Shown one piece after another: positions 1-11,860 of a stretch of 64,000 bases of DNA. This DNA comes from Microlunatus antarcticus (GTDB lineage: Bacteria > Actinomycetota > Actinomycetes > Propionibacteriales > Propionibacteriaceae). A program made the position numbers and the translations under genes. The first letter of the stretch is position 1. Every line of letters begins with the position of its first letter. Under the pieces are notes generated by a model. It worked only from the letters and a program-made list of their open reading frames with translations, did not search any database and was not told the DNA's origin. The stretch covers positions 1,736,001 to 1,800,000 of the forward strand of contig NZ_JACHZG010000001.1 in the NCBI RefSeq assembly GCF_014193425.1. Reading direction: 5' to 3'.

Positions 1-1400
1 CCTCGCACCCGGCCGCGACCACCCTGGGCGAGCTGCGCGCCTCCGGCCACGTGAGCCGCGGCGTCGCCGACGAGCTCCGGGAGAACCTGCTCCTCCGGCT
101 CCGCGCGGGGGAGGACGCGTTCCCGGGCATCGTCGGCTTCGAGGACACGGTGCTGCCCGAGCTGGAGTCCGCCCTGCTCGCCGGCCACGACATCGTCCTG
201 CTGGGCGAGCGCGGCCAGGGCAAGACCCGCATCATGCGCACGCTCGTCACGCTGCTCGACGAGTGGACCCCCGAGGTCGCGGGCTGCGAGATCCACGACG
301 ACCCGTACGCCCCCGTCTGCGTCCGCTGCCAGGGGCTGCTGGCCGCGCAGGGCGACGACCTGGCCGTCGCCTGGCGCCACCGCGACGACCGCTACACCGA
401 GAAGCTCGCGACCCCGGACACCTCCGTCGGTGACCTGATCGGCGACGTGGACCCGGTGAAGGTCGCGCAGGGCCGGACGCTCGGCGACCCGGAGACGGTC
501 CACTACGGGCTGGTCCCGCGGGCCAACCGCGGGCTGTTCGGGCTGAACGAGCTGCCCGACCTCGCCGAACGCATCCAGGTCGCGCTCTTCAACGTGCTCG
601 AGGAGCGCGACATCCAGGTCCGCGGCTACTCGCTGCGGCTGCCGCTGGACGTGTTCCTGGTGGCGACGGCCAACCCCGAGGACTACACCAACCGCGGCCG
701 GATCATCACGCCGCTGAAGGACCGCTTCGGCGCCGAGATCCGCACGCACTACCTCTCCGAGGTCTCCGACGAGGTCACGCTGCTCCGTCAGGAGGCCGGC
801 CTCGTGGCCGAGGTCGGCGACCACCTGCTCGAGGTGCTCGCCCGGTTCGTCCACCTGCTGCGCGAGTCCAGCTCGGTCGACCAGCGGTCCGGGGTGTCGG
901 CCCGCTTCGCCATCGCCGCGGCCGAGGGCGTCGCCGCCTCCGCGCTGCGCCGCGCCGCCCGTACGGGTGACTCGAACGACGCCGGCGCGGTCGCCCGGGT
1001 CTGCGACCTCGGTCCGGTCCTGCCGACGCTGCTGGGCAAGATCGAGTTCGAGATGGGGGAGGAGGGCCGCGAGCGCGCCGTCCTAGACCACCTGCTCCGC
1101 CTCGCCGTCGCGGCCACGTTCCGGGAGCGGCTCTCGGGGCTGGACCTGTCCGGCTTCACGTCCGTCTTCGCCGAGGGCGCGGTCGTCGAGACCGGTGACC
1201 TCGTGCCCGCCGCCGACGTGCTGTCCCAGCTCGGGACCGTTCCCGGGCTGGCGAAGGTCCTCGACCGCCTCGGCTACGGCGACGCCGCCTCCCGCGGCCA
1301 GGTCGCCGCGGCCGTCGAGTTCGTCCTCGAGGGACTCCACCTGACGCGTCGCATCGAGAAGGAGACCGTCGACGGCCGTACGGTGTACGGCGCCGCCTGA
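1..1400 (+). CDS. MoxR/ChlI-type AAA+ ATPase, 5' truncated
   Basis: ATPase of the magnesium-chelatase ChlI/MoxR group, which acts as a chaperone-like motor with a VWA-domain partner. Counting from the in-frame GTG at 51, the Walker A loop GERGQGKT is at residues 52-59, the Walker B-like [10 protein letters not shown] at 161-170, sensor-1 ATANPED near 206 and the arginine-finger segment PLKDRFG near 221. The frame stays open to the window edge and reads [11 protein letters not shown] just before the GTG, which fits the family's N-terminus, so the true start is probably outside the window. Its likely partner is the VWA protein at 4459-6474. In M. tuberculosis (Rv0958/Rv0959, from memory) the two are adjacent; here recQ and a DUF559 gene lie between them. 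Confidence 0.85.
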   Translation, partial: SHPAATTLGELRASGHVSRGVADELRENLLLRLRAGEDAFPGIVGFEDTVLPELESALLAGHDIVLLGERGQGKTRIMRTLVTLLDEWTPEVAGCEIHDDPYAPVCVRCQGLLAAQGDDLAVAWRHRDDRYTEKLATPDTSVGDLIGDVDPVKVAQGRTLGDPETVHYGLVPRANRGLFGLNELPDLAERIQVALFNVLEERDIQVRGYSLRLPLDVFLVATANPEDYTNRGRIITPLKDRFGAEIRTHYLSEVSDEVTLLRQEAGLVAEVGDHLLEVLARFVHLLRESSSVDQRSGVSARFAIAAAEGVAASALRRAARTGDSNDAGAVARVCDLGPVLPTLLGKIEFEMGEEGRERAVLDHLLRLAVAATFRERLSGLDLSGFTSVFAEGAVVETGDLVPAADVLSQLGTVPGLAKVLDRLGYGDAASRGQVAAAVEFVLEGLHLTRRIEKETVDGRTVYGAA

Positions 1401-1483
1401 GCGTCCGCGCTCGCCCACCACGTCCCCGGGAACGAGTCGTCACCCTGTCCTCCACCACCAGCACGGTCAGCACCCCGCTGGAG

Positions 1484-3271
1484 GTGCTGCAGACCGTGTT
1501 CGGCTACGACGCCTTCCGCGGCCAGCAGGCGGAGATCATCGAGACGGTCGTCGGCGGCGGGGACGCTCTCGTGCTGATGCCGACCGGGGCGGGCAAGTCG
1601 CTCTGCTACCAGGTCCCGGCCCTGGTTCGCGAGGGCACGGGCGTCGTCGTGTCGCCGCTGATCGCCCTCATGCAGGACCAGGTCGACGCGCTCGCGGCCC
1701 TCGGGGTCCGCGCCGCGTTCCTGAACTCCTCGCAGCGCCTCGACCAGCGCCGCGAGGTCGAGGCCGCCTACCTCGCCGGTGAGCTCGACCTGCTCTACCT
1801 GGCCCCCGAACGGCTCAACGTCCCCGACACGGTCCGGCTCCTCGAACGCGGTCGGATCGCCCTCTTCGCCATCGACGAGGCGCACTGCGTCTCCTCGTGG
1901 GGCCACGACTTCCGACCCGACTACCTCGCCCTGGCCATGCTGCACGACCACTGGCCCGACGTCCCCCGCATCGCGCTCACCGCGACGGCCACCGCCGCCA
2001 CGGCGGCCGAGATCGTCACCCGGCTCCGCCTCGACGACGCGGCCCAGTTCGTCGCCAGCTTCGACCGGCCCAACATCGAGTACCGGATCGTCGCGAAGGA
2101 CACCCCGCGGGCGCAGCTGCTGACCCTGCTGCGGGCCGAGCACGCGGGCGACGCCGGCATCGTCTACTGCCTCTCGCGCAAGTCGGTCGAGCAGACCGCC
2201 GCGTTCCTGGAGAAGGAGGGCATCCCGGCCCTGCCGTACCACGCGGGCCTGGACGCCGACGTGCGGGCGACGAACCAGGCCCGCTTCCTGCGGGAGCCGG
2301 GGCTGGTGATGGTCGCGACCATCGCCTTCGGGATGGGGATCGACAAGCCCGACGTGCGCTTCGTGGCGCACCTCGACCTGCCTAAGTCGGTCGAGGGCTA
2401 CTACCAGGAGACCGGCCGGGCCGGGCGCGACGGGGCCCCCGCCACCGCGTGGCTCGCGTACGGGCTCGCCGACGTCGTCTCCCAGCGCAAGTTCATCGAC
2501 TCCTCCGACGGCGACGCCGCCCACCGCCGCCGTCTCTCCGCGCACCTCGACGCGATGCTCGCGCTGTGCGAGACCGTCGAGTGCCGGCGCGTCCAGCTCC
2601 TGGCCTACTTCGGGCAGCAGGCCGAGCCGTGCGGCAACTGCGACACCTGCACCAGCCCGCCGCAGACGTGGGACGGCACGGTGCCCGCCCAGAAGCTGCT
2701 GTCGGCGGTGTGGCGGCTCGCGGACCGGCGGCAGCGCTACGGCGCCGGGCACGTCATCGACATCCTGCTCGGGCAGACGACCGACCGGGTCACGCAGCTG
2801 GGGCACACCGACCTGACGGTGTTCGGGATCGGGACCGAGCTGGGGGCGGACGAGTGGCGCGGGGTGGTGCGTCAGCTGCTGGCCCAGCAGCTGCTCGCAG
2901 TCGCCGACGGCTACGGCACGCTGATGCTCACCGAGTCCTCGGCCGCCGTGCTGAAGGGCGAGCGCACCGTCGCGCTGCGCCGGGAGGCACCCAAGGCCGC
3001 CCGCAGCTCGTCGAGGAAGAAGTCGTCGGCCGCGGAGACGGTCGCCCTCGACGCCCCCGGCGAGGCGGTGTTCGAACGCCTGCGCGCCTGGCGCTCCGTG
3101 ACCGCCAAGGAGGCCGGCATGCCCCCGTACGTGATCTTCCACGACGCGACGCTGCGTCAGATCGCCTCGACCGCACCGACCTCGCTCGGCGCACTCGGGT
3201 CCGTCTCCGGGGTCGGCGCGAACAAGCTCGAGAAGTGGGGCACGGCGATCCTCGAGGTCGTCGCCGGCTGA
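1484..3271 (+). CDS. recQ: ATP-dependent DNA helicase RecQ
   Basis: 3'-5' superfamily 2 DNA helicase for recombination repair. About 595 residues: Walker A MPTGAGKS at 32-39, DEAH box at 131-134 followed by [13 protein letters not shown], the helicase motif VI region [10 protein letters not shown], a zinc-binding cysteine cluster (CETVEC...CGNCDTC) near 363-390, a winged-helix RQC region and a C-terminal HRDC domain from about residue 510 ending NKLEKWG. The domain set of a full RecQ is present. The GTG start leaves only LQTV before the conserved [10 protein letters not shown], so translation could begin somewhat upstream, although no good ATG or GTG is visible in frame. It reads in the same direction as the flanking ATPase. 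Confidence 0.93.
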   Translation: MLQTVFGYDAFRGQQAEIIETVVGGGDALVLMPTGAGKSLCYQVPALVREGTGVVVSPLIALMQDQVDALAALGVRAAFLNSSQRLDQRREVEAAYLAGELDLLYLAPERLNVPDTVRLLERGRIALFAIDEAHCVSSWGHDFRPDYLALAMLHDHWPDVPRIALTATATAATAAEIVTRLRLDDAAQFVASFDRPNIEYRIVAKDTPRAQLLTLLRAEHAGDAGIVYCLSRKSVEQTAAFLEKEGIPALPYHAGLDADVRATNQARFLREPGLVMVATIAFGMGIDKPDVRFVAHLDLPKSVEGYYQETGRAGRDGAPATAWLAYGLADVVSQRKFIDSSDGDAAHRRRLSAHLDAMLALCETVECRRVQLLAYFGQQAEPCGNCDTCTSPPQTWDGTVPAQKLLSAVWRLADRRQRYGAGHVIDILLGQTTDRVTQLGHTDLTVFGIGTELGADEWRGVVRQLLAQQLLAVADGYGTLMLTESSAAVLKGERTVALRREAPKAARSSSRKKSSAAETVALDAPGEAVFERLRAWRSVTAKEAGMPPYVIFHDATLRQIASTAPTSLGALGSVSGVGANKLEKWGTAILEVVAG

Positions 3272-3287
3272 GCGCCTCACGTCTGCA

Positions 3288-3344
3288 CGAGAGGTAGGTC
3301 GCGCCGTCCGAAACGGCGTTCTCGGCAGCGCGACCTACCTCTCG
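3288..3344. repeat. 17-bp inverted repeat downstream of the AbiEi/DUF559 gene
   Basis: The arm CGAGAGGTAGGTCGCGC (3288-3304) is perfectly repeated in inverse orientation at 3328-3344, with a small inner hairpin (CGCCGT/ACGGCG) in the loop. The stop codon of the DUF559 gene lies in the right arm, and recQ ends 16 bp upstream, so the structure could serve as a bidirectional terminator. The same arm sequence recurs on the other side of the DUF559 gene at 4358-4414, which a simple terminator would not explain. Confidence 0.85.
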
Positions 3345-4345
3345 CGGCGCACGATCCAGCGGTCCCGCCGTCGATCACGGCTCAGTCCGTCTTGACGGGC
3401 CGCCTGGATGCGGGCGGCCGTCCGCCGCCGGTAGGTCCCGAGGTCCTGGGCGTCGGCCCGGACGACGATGATGTTGCGCCGCTCCATGACCTCCTCGCGG
3501 ACGTTGTCCGAGCGGTGCTGGTCGACGTCCCGGTGGCCCATCGGACGCTCGCCCGACCAGCTCGCGCCGTCGTACTCCAGAGCGAGCCCGGCCTCCTCGT
3601 CGAACAGGTCGGGCATCGCCACGAACCGGCCGTCGAGGTCGAGGAGCGACGGGTTCAGCAGCGGGTCTGGGCTTCCGACGTCCTGCACGTAGAGCAGCCG
3701 GAGGCGGGTCTCGCCCGGGCTGAGGGAACCCGGTCGGGCGAGGGCGATGGCTCGACGCGCTTGAACTGCGCCGCGCCGGTCCTTCGGGGATGCCGCCGCG
3801 AGCGACTCGGGGCTGAGCCCGGCGCGCAGCATCAGGTCGAGGAGCACCACGGCCTCGGTCAGCGAGGGTGCCCAGCAGGCGAGGTCGACGGCCGTACGCA
3901 GCGGCGACGTCAGCCGCAGGCCGCCGATCGTCCACACCTCCCCGGGAGCCAGAGCTGCACGGCGGTAGGCGATCCCCGGCACCTGCTGCCGGTGCAGACC
4001 CGGGGGTAGCAGGACGTCGACCGGGAGGTCCCGCCGCCGCCGGTCGCGACCGTCTAGGTCGGCTCCGCCCACGTAAGCAGCCGCCCAACCGCCGATCGCT
4101 CCGTCGTCGGGCATCGCGGCCGCTGCCGAGACGATGCGCTGCGCGACGCTCTCGGGCGCATCGCCGGGGACGTAGAGCCCGCGGCTCGTCCGTTGCCACC
4201 GGGGCGTCGCCAGCTCGTGCTTGGCGACGCCGTACCCGTCGAGCACCACCGTCTCGAGCGGCCGCACCGTCGAGCCCACCTCGTCGAAGAACCTGCCCAC
4301 ACGCGATCCTGACCCCGCTTGGAGCCGTCGGAGCCGGTCATCCAC
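3335..4345 (-). CDS. AbiEi-like N-domain + DUF559 (Vsr-like) nuclease-family protein
   Basis: Member of the large actinobacterial family with an N-terminal winged-helix region like AbiEi antitoxins (SRGLYVPGD, residues about 35-60) and a C-terminal DUF559/Vsr-type PD-(D/E)xK fold. The nuclease core is visible as PDLFDEEAGLALEYDGASW followed by RSDNVREEVMERRNIIVVR. 336 residues, GTG start at 4345. No toxin gene of AbiEii type is beside it, so a toxin-antitoxin role is not supported; biological function is unknown. The gene sits against the direction of recQ and the VWA gene and is bracketed by two copies of the same palindrome (3288-3344 and 4358-4414), which suggests a small self-contained cassette. 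Confidence 0.75.
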   Translation of the reverse strand: MDDRLRRLQAGSGSRVGRFFDEVGSTVRPLETVVLDGYGVAKHELATPRWQRTSRGLYVPGDAPESVAQRIVSAAAAMPDDGAIGGWAAAYVGGADLDGRDRRRRDLPVDVLLPPGLHRQQVPGIAYRRAALAPGEVWTIGGLRLTSPLRTAVDLACWAPSLTEAVVLLDLMLRAGLSPESLAAASPKDRRGAVQARRAIALARPGSLSPGETRLRLLYVQDVGSPDPLLNPSLLDLDGRFVAMPDLFDEEAGLALEYDGASWSGERPMGHRDVDQHRSDNVREEVMERRNIIVVRADAQDLGTYRRRTAARIQAARQDGLSRDRRRDRWIVRRER

Positions 4346-4357
4346 AGCCCAGTCCGA

Positions 4358-4414
4358 CGAGGGGTAGGTCGCGCTGCGATCTGGTCGCTTTCCAGCGGTG
4401 CGACCTACCTCTCG
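4358..4414. repeat. 15-bp inverted repeat upstream of the AbiEi/DUF559 gene
   Basis: CGAGGGGTAGGTCGC (4358-4372) is opposed by GCGACCTACCTCTCG (4400-4414), one G-T wobble in otherwise perfect arms, with CTGG/CCAG in the loop. The core GGTAGGTCGC is the same as in the palindrome at 3288-3344. It lies between the start of the DUF559 gene and the promoter of the VWA gene. Confidence 0.85.
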
Positions 4415-4446
4415 TTGGAGGAACCGAGGCCCCTGGAACGGCGGAC

Positions 4447-4452
4447 TAGGTT
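4447..4452 (+). promoter_or_regulatory. -10 element of a leaderless promoter for the VWA gene
   Basis: TAGGTT ends 6 nt before the ATG at 4459, the spacing expected when transcription starts at the first base of the start codon. No Shine-Dalgarno sequence is visible. This gives the VWA gene its own promoter beyond the DUF559 cassette. Confidence 0.55.
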
Positions 4453-4458
4453 CGGGCC

Positions 4459-6474
4459 ATGAGCGCTGAGCGGTACGAGCCGCGCGACCCGCACGGGCGG
4501 TTCCGGTACGGGCCGTGGCGGGGTGGGCCCGACCCGCTGGCGGCGCCGTACGACGTCCGCGCGGCGATCGACAAGATCGGGGCGGACGTCCTCTCGGCCG
4601 GGAACGTGCGCGACTCGCTGCGCGAGCTGCTGCGCGAGGGCCTCGACGGGCGGGGCGGCCTGGACCGGCTGGCGGACAAGATCCGCCGCCTCCGGAACGC
4701 GGCCCGCAAGCGTGGCGACCTGGGCGGGACGCTGGACCAGGTCCGCGCGGCGCTCGACCAGGCGCTCGCGGCCGAGCGGGAGGCGCTGGCCGAGGACGAG
4801 GGCGACGACGCCCGCTTCGCCGAGATGGAGCTCGACACCCTGCCCGACGACGTGGCCGGCGCTGTCCGCGGCCTCGACAGCTACGACTGGCAGTCGCCCG
4901 AGGCGAAGCAGACGTACGAGCAGATCAAGCAGATGCTCCAGCGCGAGGTGCTGGACGCCCAGTTCGCAGGGATGAAGCAGGCCCTCGAGAGCCCGGACCC
5001 GGAGGCCATGGCCCGGGTCAAGGACATGCTGGCCGACCTCAACCAGCTGCTGGCCCAGCACGCCCGCAGCGAGGACACGACCGACGCGTTCCGTGACTTC
5101 ATGGACAAGCACGGCGAGTTCTTCCCCGAGGAGCCCGAGAACGTCGAGGAGCTCATCGACGCGCTCGCCCGGCGCCAGGCCGCCGCCCAGCGGATGATGA
5201 ACTCGCTCAGCCCCGAGCAGCGCGAGCAGCTCGGCCAGCTGATGTCCGACGCCCTGGCCGACGCCGACCTCGCGTCGGAGATGGCGCAGCTCGGCGACAA
5301 CCTGCGCTCGCTGCGCCCCGGTCTCGACCGCGGCTCGGACGCCGGGATGCGCCCGGGCGGGGAGAGCCTCGGCTACTCCGACGCCGTCGAGGCGGTCGCC
5401 GAGATCGCCGACCTCGAGGCGCTCGAGGCGCAGCTGTCGCAGTCCGGCTACGGCTCGACGCTGGACGACGTGGACGTCGACCTGCTGGAGCAGCGGCTCG
5501 GCCACGAGGCGGTGCGCGACTTCCAGGCCCTGCGCGACCTGGAGCGCGAGCTCGAGGAGCAGGGCTACCTGAGCCGCGGCGACGACGGGATGCGCCTGAC
5601 GCCGCGCGCCGTCCGCCGGCTCGGCCAGACCGCGCTCAAGCGGGTGTTCGACCAGCTCGCCGCGAGCGGGAACGGCGACCACGCCGACCACCGCACCGGC
5701 GCCGCGGACGAGCCGACCGGGCTGACCCGGCCCTGGGTGTTCGGCGACGAGCTGCCCATCGACGCCAGCCGTACGGTGTCGAACGCGCTGCGCCGACGGG
5801 CGCTCAACCCTTCGACAGGCTCAGGAAACGGACGCGGCTCGGGCGGCGGGATGCTGCTCGACGTCGAGGACTTCGAGGTCACCGAGACCGAGCGGCGGAC
5901 GACCGCCGCGGTGGCGCTCTGCGTCGACCTCTCGTACTCGATGGTCCAGGACGGGCGCTGGGGGCCGATGAAGCAGACGGCCCTCGCGCTCAGCCACCTG
6001 ATCGAGACCAAGTTCCGCCAGGACGCGCTGCAGGTCATCGGCTTCAACCGCTACGCGCGCACGCTGTCGGCCGTCCAGCTCGCCGAGGCGGAGCCGGACT
6101 ACGTCCAGGGCACCAACCTGCAGCACGCGCTGCTGCTGGCCACCCGCCACCTGCGCCGCCACCCCGACGCGGAGCCGGTCGTGCTGATCGTGACCGACGG
6201 CGAGCCGACCGCGCACCTCACCGGCGACGGCGGGGCGCGGTTCCAGTGGCCGAGCACGCCCGAGACGATCCGGGCCACCGTCGCGCAGGTCGACGAGCTC
6301 GCCCGCTACGGCGCGACGCTCAACACCTTCATGCTCGGCGACGACCCCGGCCTGGCCCGGTTCGTCGACGCGATCGCGCGGCGGGCCGGCGGGCGGGTGT
6401 TCACCCCCGACATCGGTCGGCTGGGGGAGTACGTGGTGAGCGACTACCTCCAGGCCCGGCGCGGCCGCCGCTGA
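4459..6474 (+). CDS. VWA domain-containing protein (partner of MoxR/ChlI ATPase)
   Basis: 671-residue cytoplasmic protein with a long, acidic, mostly helical N-terminal region and a C-terminal von Willebrand A domain (about 485-665). The MIDAS metal site is complete: DLSYS (DxSxS) near residue 490, the threonine in QGTNLQHA and TDGEPT. Such proteins work with a MoxR/ChlI ATPase, here the gene at 1-1400, probably in metal insertion or protein remodelling; the substrate is unknown. A short Gly/Ser-rich linker near residue 450 (PSTGSGNGRGSGGG) is partly encoded by a copy of the CCTTCGACAGGCTCAGG repeat, apparently inserted in frame. Confidence 0.87.
   Translation: MSAERYEPRDPHGRFRYGPWRGGPDPLAAPYDVRAAIDKIGADVLSAGNVRDSLRELLREGLDGRGGLDRLADKIRRLRNAARKRGDLGGTLDQVRAALDQALAAEREALAEDEGDDARFAEMELDTLPDDVAGAVRGLDSYDWQSPEAKQTYEQIKQMLQREVLDAQFAGMKQALESPDPEAMARVKDMLADLNQLLAQHARSEDTTDAFRDFMDKHGEFFPEEPENVEELIDALARRQAAAQRMMNSLSPEQREQLGQLMSDALADADLASEMAQLGDNLRSLRPGLDRGSDAGMRPGGESLGYSDAVEAVAEIADLEALEAQLSQSGYGSTLDDVDVDLLEQRLGHEAVRDFQALRDLERELEEQGYLSRGDDGMRLTPRAVRRLGQTALKRVFDQLAASGNGDHADHRTGAADEPTGLTRPWVFGDELPIDASRTVSNALRRRALNPSTGSGNGRGSGGGMLLDVEDFEVTETERRTTAAVALCVDLSYSMVQDGRWGPMKQTALALSHLIETKFRQDALQVIGFNRYARTLSAVQLAEAEPDYVQGTNLQHALLLATRHLRRHPDAEPVVLIVTDGEPTAHLTGDGGARFQWPSTPETIRATVAQVDELARYGATLNTFMLGDDPGLARFVDAIARRAGGRVFTPDIGRLGEYVVSDYLQARRGRR
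5808..5825 (+). repeat. Interspersed repeat inside the VWA gene
   Basis: CCCTTCGACAGGCTCAGG, a short dispersed motif also found in both orientations at 31444-31583. Here it lies within a coding region and reads in frame as part of the linker NPSTGSG. Confidence 0.7.
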
Positions 6475-6481
6475 GCGGGGC

Positions 6482-7096
6482 TCAGCCCTTCAGCAGCGCC
6501 TCGGCGAGCTCGATGGTGGCGTCCTTGTGCTGGTCGGCGTCGCGCGGCGACGCCACCAGGACCTGGAAGAACACGTCGTCCTTCTTGGCCAGGACGTCGA
6601 TCACGTTGAGCTTGTCCTTCTTGCCCGTGACGTAGCGCGCGTCGTCGGCGCCCGCCACCTTGATGGTGGTGACCTTGCCGTTGAACTGCGTCTTCAGCTG
6701 GCCCTCGACCTGGCTCAGCGGACCGGGCAGCGGCCCCTCCTGGGCGGTGAAGACGGCCGCGTCGCTGGTGGTGCCGTCCTCGGGCAGCCAGGAGCAGAGC
6801 TTGGACGTCGCGACGGTCGACGTCGTGCCCTTCTTCACCTTCACCCCGGTCGTCTTCGAGACGTCGCTGGCGCTCAGCACCTTGCAGGGGTCCTTGACCT
6901 CGGCCGCGGCCGAGGTCGCGCTGGGGAAGGCCTCCGGCGTGCTCGCGGCCGACGACGGGGCCGCGGCGCTGCTCGCCGGCGCACTGGCCGCGGGGGCCGA
7001 GGAGGCGGGCGCGGCGGAGGAGTCGCCGGAGGCGCCGCAGCCGCTCAGGGCCAGGGCGGCGAGGGCGAGGGCGGGAAGCAGGGTCCTGCGCAGCAT
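6482..7096 (-). CDS. DUF3558-type secreted lipoprotein
   Basis: 204 residues. An N-terminal lipoprotein signal (MLRRTLLPALALAALALSGC) places Cys20 as the lipidation site. A Ser/Ala/Pro-rich tether (about 22-65) follows, then a globular domain with DPCKVLSASDVSKTTG and a second cysteine in LCSWLPE, the usual DUF3558 layout with a likely disulfide. Exported and anchored to the outer face of the membrane; function unknown. It is convergent with the VWA gene (7 bp between stops) and reads toward it. Confidence 0.8.
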   Translation of the reverse strand: MLRRTLLPALALAALALSGCGASGDSSAAPASSAPAASAPASSAAAPSSAASTPEAFPSATSAAAEVKDPCKVLSASDVSKTTGVKVKKGTTSTVATSKLCSWLPEDGTTSDAAVFTAQEGPLPGPLSQVEGQLKTQFNGKVTTIKVAGADDARYVTGKKDKLNVIDVLAKKDDVFFQVLVASPRDADQHKDATIELAEALLKG

Positions 7097-7170
7097 GGGA
7101 CAACCAACCTGTCTGGGGAGGGGACGCGGAGAACGTTAGCCGCGCGGCGGTCCAGCGTCAGACGTTCCGC

Positions 7171-8070
7171 TCAGCCGTGCGCGCCGAGCGGTTCCTGGGT
7201 GCGCTCGAGCAGGTCGAGCAGGTACATCCCGTAGCCGGACTTGGCCAGGGCGTTCGCGCGGTCGGCGAGCTCGGCGTCGCTCAGGAACCCCTGCCGCCAG
7301 GCCGCCTCCTCGGGCGAGCCGACCTTGAGGCCCTGCCGCGACTCCAGGGTGCGCACGAAGTTGCCGGCGTCGTTCAGCGAGTCGAACGTGCCGGTGTCGA
7401 GCCACGCGGTGCCGCGGGGCAGGATCCCCACGCTCAGCCGGCCCGCGTCGAGGTAGGTGCGGTTGACGTCGGTGATCTCGTACTCGCCGCGCGGCGACGG
7501 CTTCAGCCCGCGGGCGATCTCGACCACGTCGTTGTCGTAGAAGTAGAGCCCGGGGACCGCGTAGTGCGACCGCGGCTTGACCGGCTTCTCCTCCAGCGAG
7601 ACCGCGCGCCCGTCCGCGTCGAACTCGACCACCCCGTACGCCGACGGCTCGGCCACCCAGTAGGCGAACACCGCGCCGCCGTCGACGTCGACGAACCGCT
7701 GCAGCTGGGTGCCCAGCCCGGCGCCGTAGAAGATGTTGTCGCCGAGCACGAGCGCGACCTTCTCCTCGCCGATGAAGTCGGCGCCGATCACGAAGGCCTG
7801 CGCCAGCCCGTCGGGCGTGACCTGGGTGGCGTACGAGATCGAGATCCCGAAGAGCGAGCCGTCACCCAGGAGTCGCTCGAAGCCCGGCCGGTCGTGCGGC
7901 GTCGTGATGACCAGCACGTCGCGGATCCCGGCGAAGATCAACGTCGAGAGCGGGTAGTAGATCATCGGCTTGTCGTAGACGGGGACGAGCTGCTTGCTGA
8001 TGCCCAGGGTCACGGGGTGCAGCCGGGTGCCCGACCCCCCGGCCAGGATGATGCCGCGCATGCCGAGCAT
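7171..8070 (-). CDS. rmlA: Glucose-1-phosphate thymidylyltransferase
   Basis: First enzyme of dTDP-L-rhamnose synthesis: glucose-1-phosphate + dTTP to dTDP-glucose. The nucleotide-binding signature [16 protein letters not shown] is near the N-terminus, followed by the family segments [27 protein letters not shown] and [13 protein letters not shown]. About 299 residues, normal family length. Two close ATGs exist (8070 and 8061); a GGAGG at the right distance favours 8070. Divergent from rmlB, with the rest of the pathway on the other strand. Confidence 0.95.
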   Translation of the reverse strand: MLGMRGIILAGGSGTRLHPVTLGISKQLVPVYDKPMIYYPLSTLIFAGIRDVLVITTPHDRPGFERLLGDGSLFGISISYATQVTPDGLAQAFVIGADFIGEEKVALVLGDNIFYGAGLGTQLQRFVDVDGGAVFAYWVAEPSAYGVVEFDADGRAVSLEEKPVKPRSHYAVPGLYFYDNDVVEIARGLKPSPRGEYEITDVNRTYLDAGRLSVGILPRGTAWLDTGTFDSLNDAGNFVRTLESRQGLKVGSPEEAAWRQGFLSDAELADRANALAKSGYGMYLLDLLERTQEPLGAHG

Positions 8071-8143
8071 GGTGGCACGCCTCCACGGTCTCCGCGCCAG
8101 GAGCAAACTTCTGACGCGTCACGCCCGTGTCACCCGGTCTCCC

Positions 8144-10544
<2,401 letters not shown>

Positions 10545-10560
<16 letters not shown>

Positions 10561-11780
10561 GACGCGCTCTCCAGCAGCTCCGGGGCGACCGGTGCCCGCG
10601 TCCGGATGAGCAGGGCGCCGACGACCAGCAGGACGCCGAAGGTCGCGACCAGGAAGAAGCCGCCCATCGAGGCCATGTTGTCGACCGACATGCCGCCCAG
10701 CGCGGCCCCGGTGGCGACGCCGGCCGACATGCCGGTGCCGGTCCATCCCAGGGCCTCGGTGAGCCGTACGGGCGGCACGGACGTCTGGACGACACTGACC
10801 GAGGCGATCAGGGTGGGGGCGATGGCGAAGCCGCTGACCGTCAGCAGCACGGCGAGCAGCCAGGCCGGGCCGACGAAGGGCATCGGGAGCAGCGTGACGG
10901 CCAGCACGGCGGCGCCGATCCGGTAGCGGACGAGCGGAGCGCGACGCCAGGCGACCAGGCCGGCGAGGAAGCCGGCCACGAGGGAGCCGGCGGCCCAGCA
11001 CATGAGGAGCAGGCCGGAGGCGCCGAGGACGTCGCGCTCGCGGGCGAACGCGACCACGACGACCTCCATGCTGCCGAAGACGCCGCCGCAGGCCCAGGAC
11101 GCGAGCACCACCATGACGAGCAGGCGGACCGGCAGCCGGGTCGTGTGGTCGGCCGCGTGCAGCCGGGGCCGCCGCGGCGGCTCCGTCGACCGCTGGACGG
11201 CCAGGAGGAGCGACCCCAGCACCCCGACGACCGCGCAGACCACGAGGCCGGCAGCGGGGTCGACCGTGGTCGCCAGGAACGTCACCAGCACGGGCCCCAC
11301 GACGAAGGTGAGCTCGTCGATGACGGCCTCGATGGCGAAGGCGGTGTCGAGCAGCGGCGAGTCGCGCAGCCGGTGGGTCCAGCGGGCCCGCACCGAGCTC
11401 CCGGTCGGGGTGAAGCACAACCCGGCGACCAGTGCGCCGGCGAGCGTCAGGGCCAGCGGCCAGCGACGGTCCACCGAGACCACCACCAGCGAGACGCCGG
11501 CGGCGTAGCCCAGCGCGGTCCCCACGAGGACCCGCGCCTGACCGGCGCGGTCCATGACGCGCCCCCACAGGGGTGCGGCGACGGCGCCGGCGACCGTGAC
11601 GGCGGCGGCCACGATGCCGGCCCGGCCGAACGAGCCGCTGGTCAGCGAGACGAGCAGCACGATGCCGATGCCCGTCATCGACTGGGGCAGGCGGGCCACG
11701 AACCCGGTGAGGCTGAACGCCCGCGCCGCGGGGTCGCCGAGGACCGTCGCGTACGCCGCGAACCGTGACTCCCGATGCAC
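10545..11780 (-). CDS. MFS transporter
   Basis: Integral membrane protein of about 411 residues with twelve hydrophobic segments, opening FSLTGFVARLPQSMTGIGIVLLV, which resembles sugar/drug efflux MFS proteins. The A-loop motif between TM2 and TM3 appears as PLWGRVMDRAGQARV. Start GTG 11780 is preceded on the minus strand by an AAGGGGG ribosome-binding site about 7 nt away. Substrate cannot be inferred. It is convergent with the rml fusion gene and divergent from ferrochelatase (80 bp gap). Confidence 0.85.
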
Positions 11781-11860
11781 CCGCCGACCCCCTTCCACCT
11801 CGTCCGGCCCGCCACGATAGGACGCCGTCCCGACAACCAGCCGCGTGGCAGGATCGGCGC

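Noticed and set aside
3335-4345. Type IV toxin-antitoxin system
   Set aside because: Only the AbiEi-like N-domain is present, fused to a DUF559 domain; there is no AbiEii-type nucleotidyltransferase toxin gene next to it.
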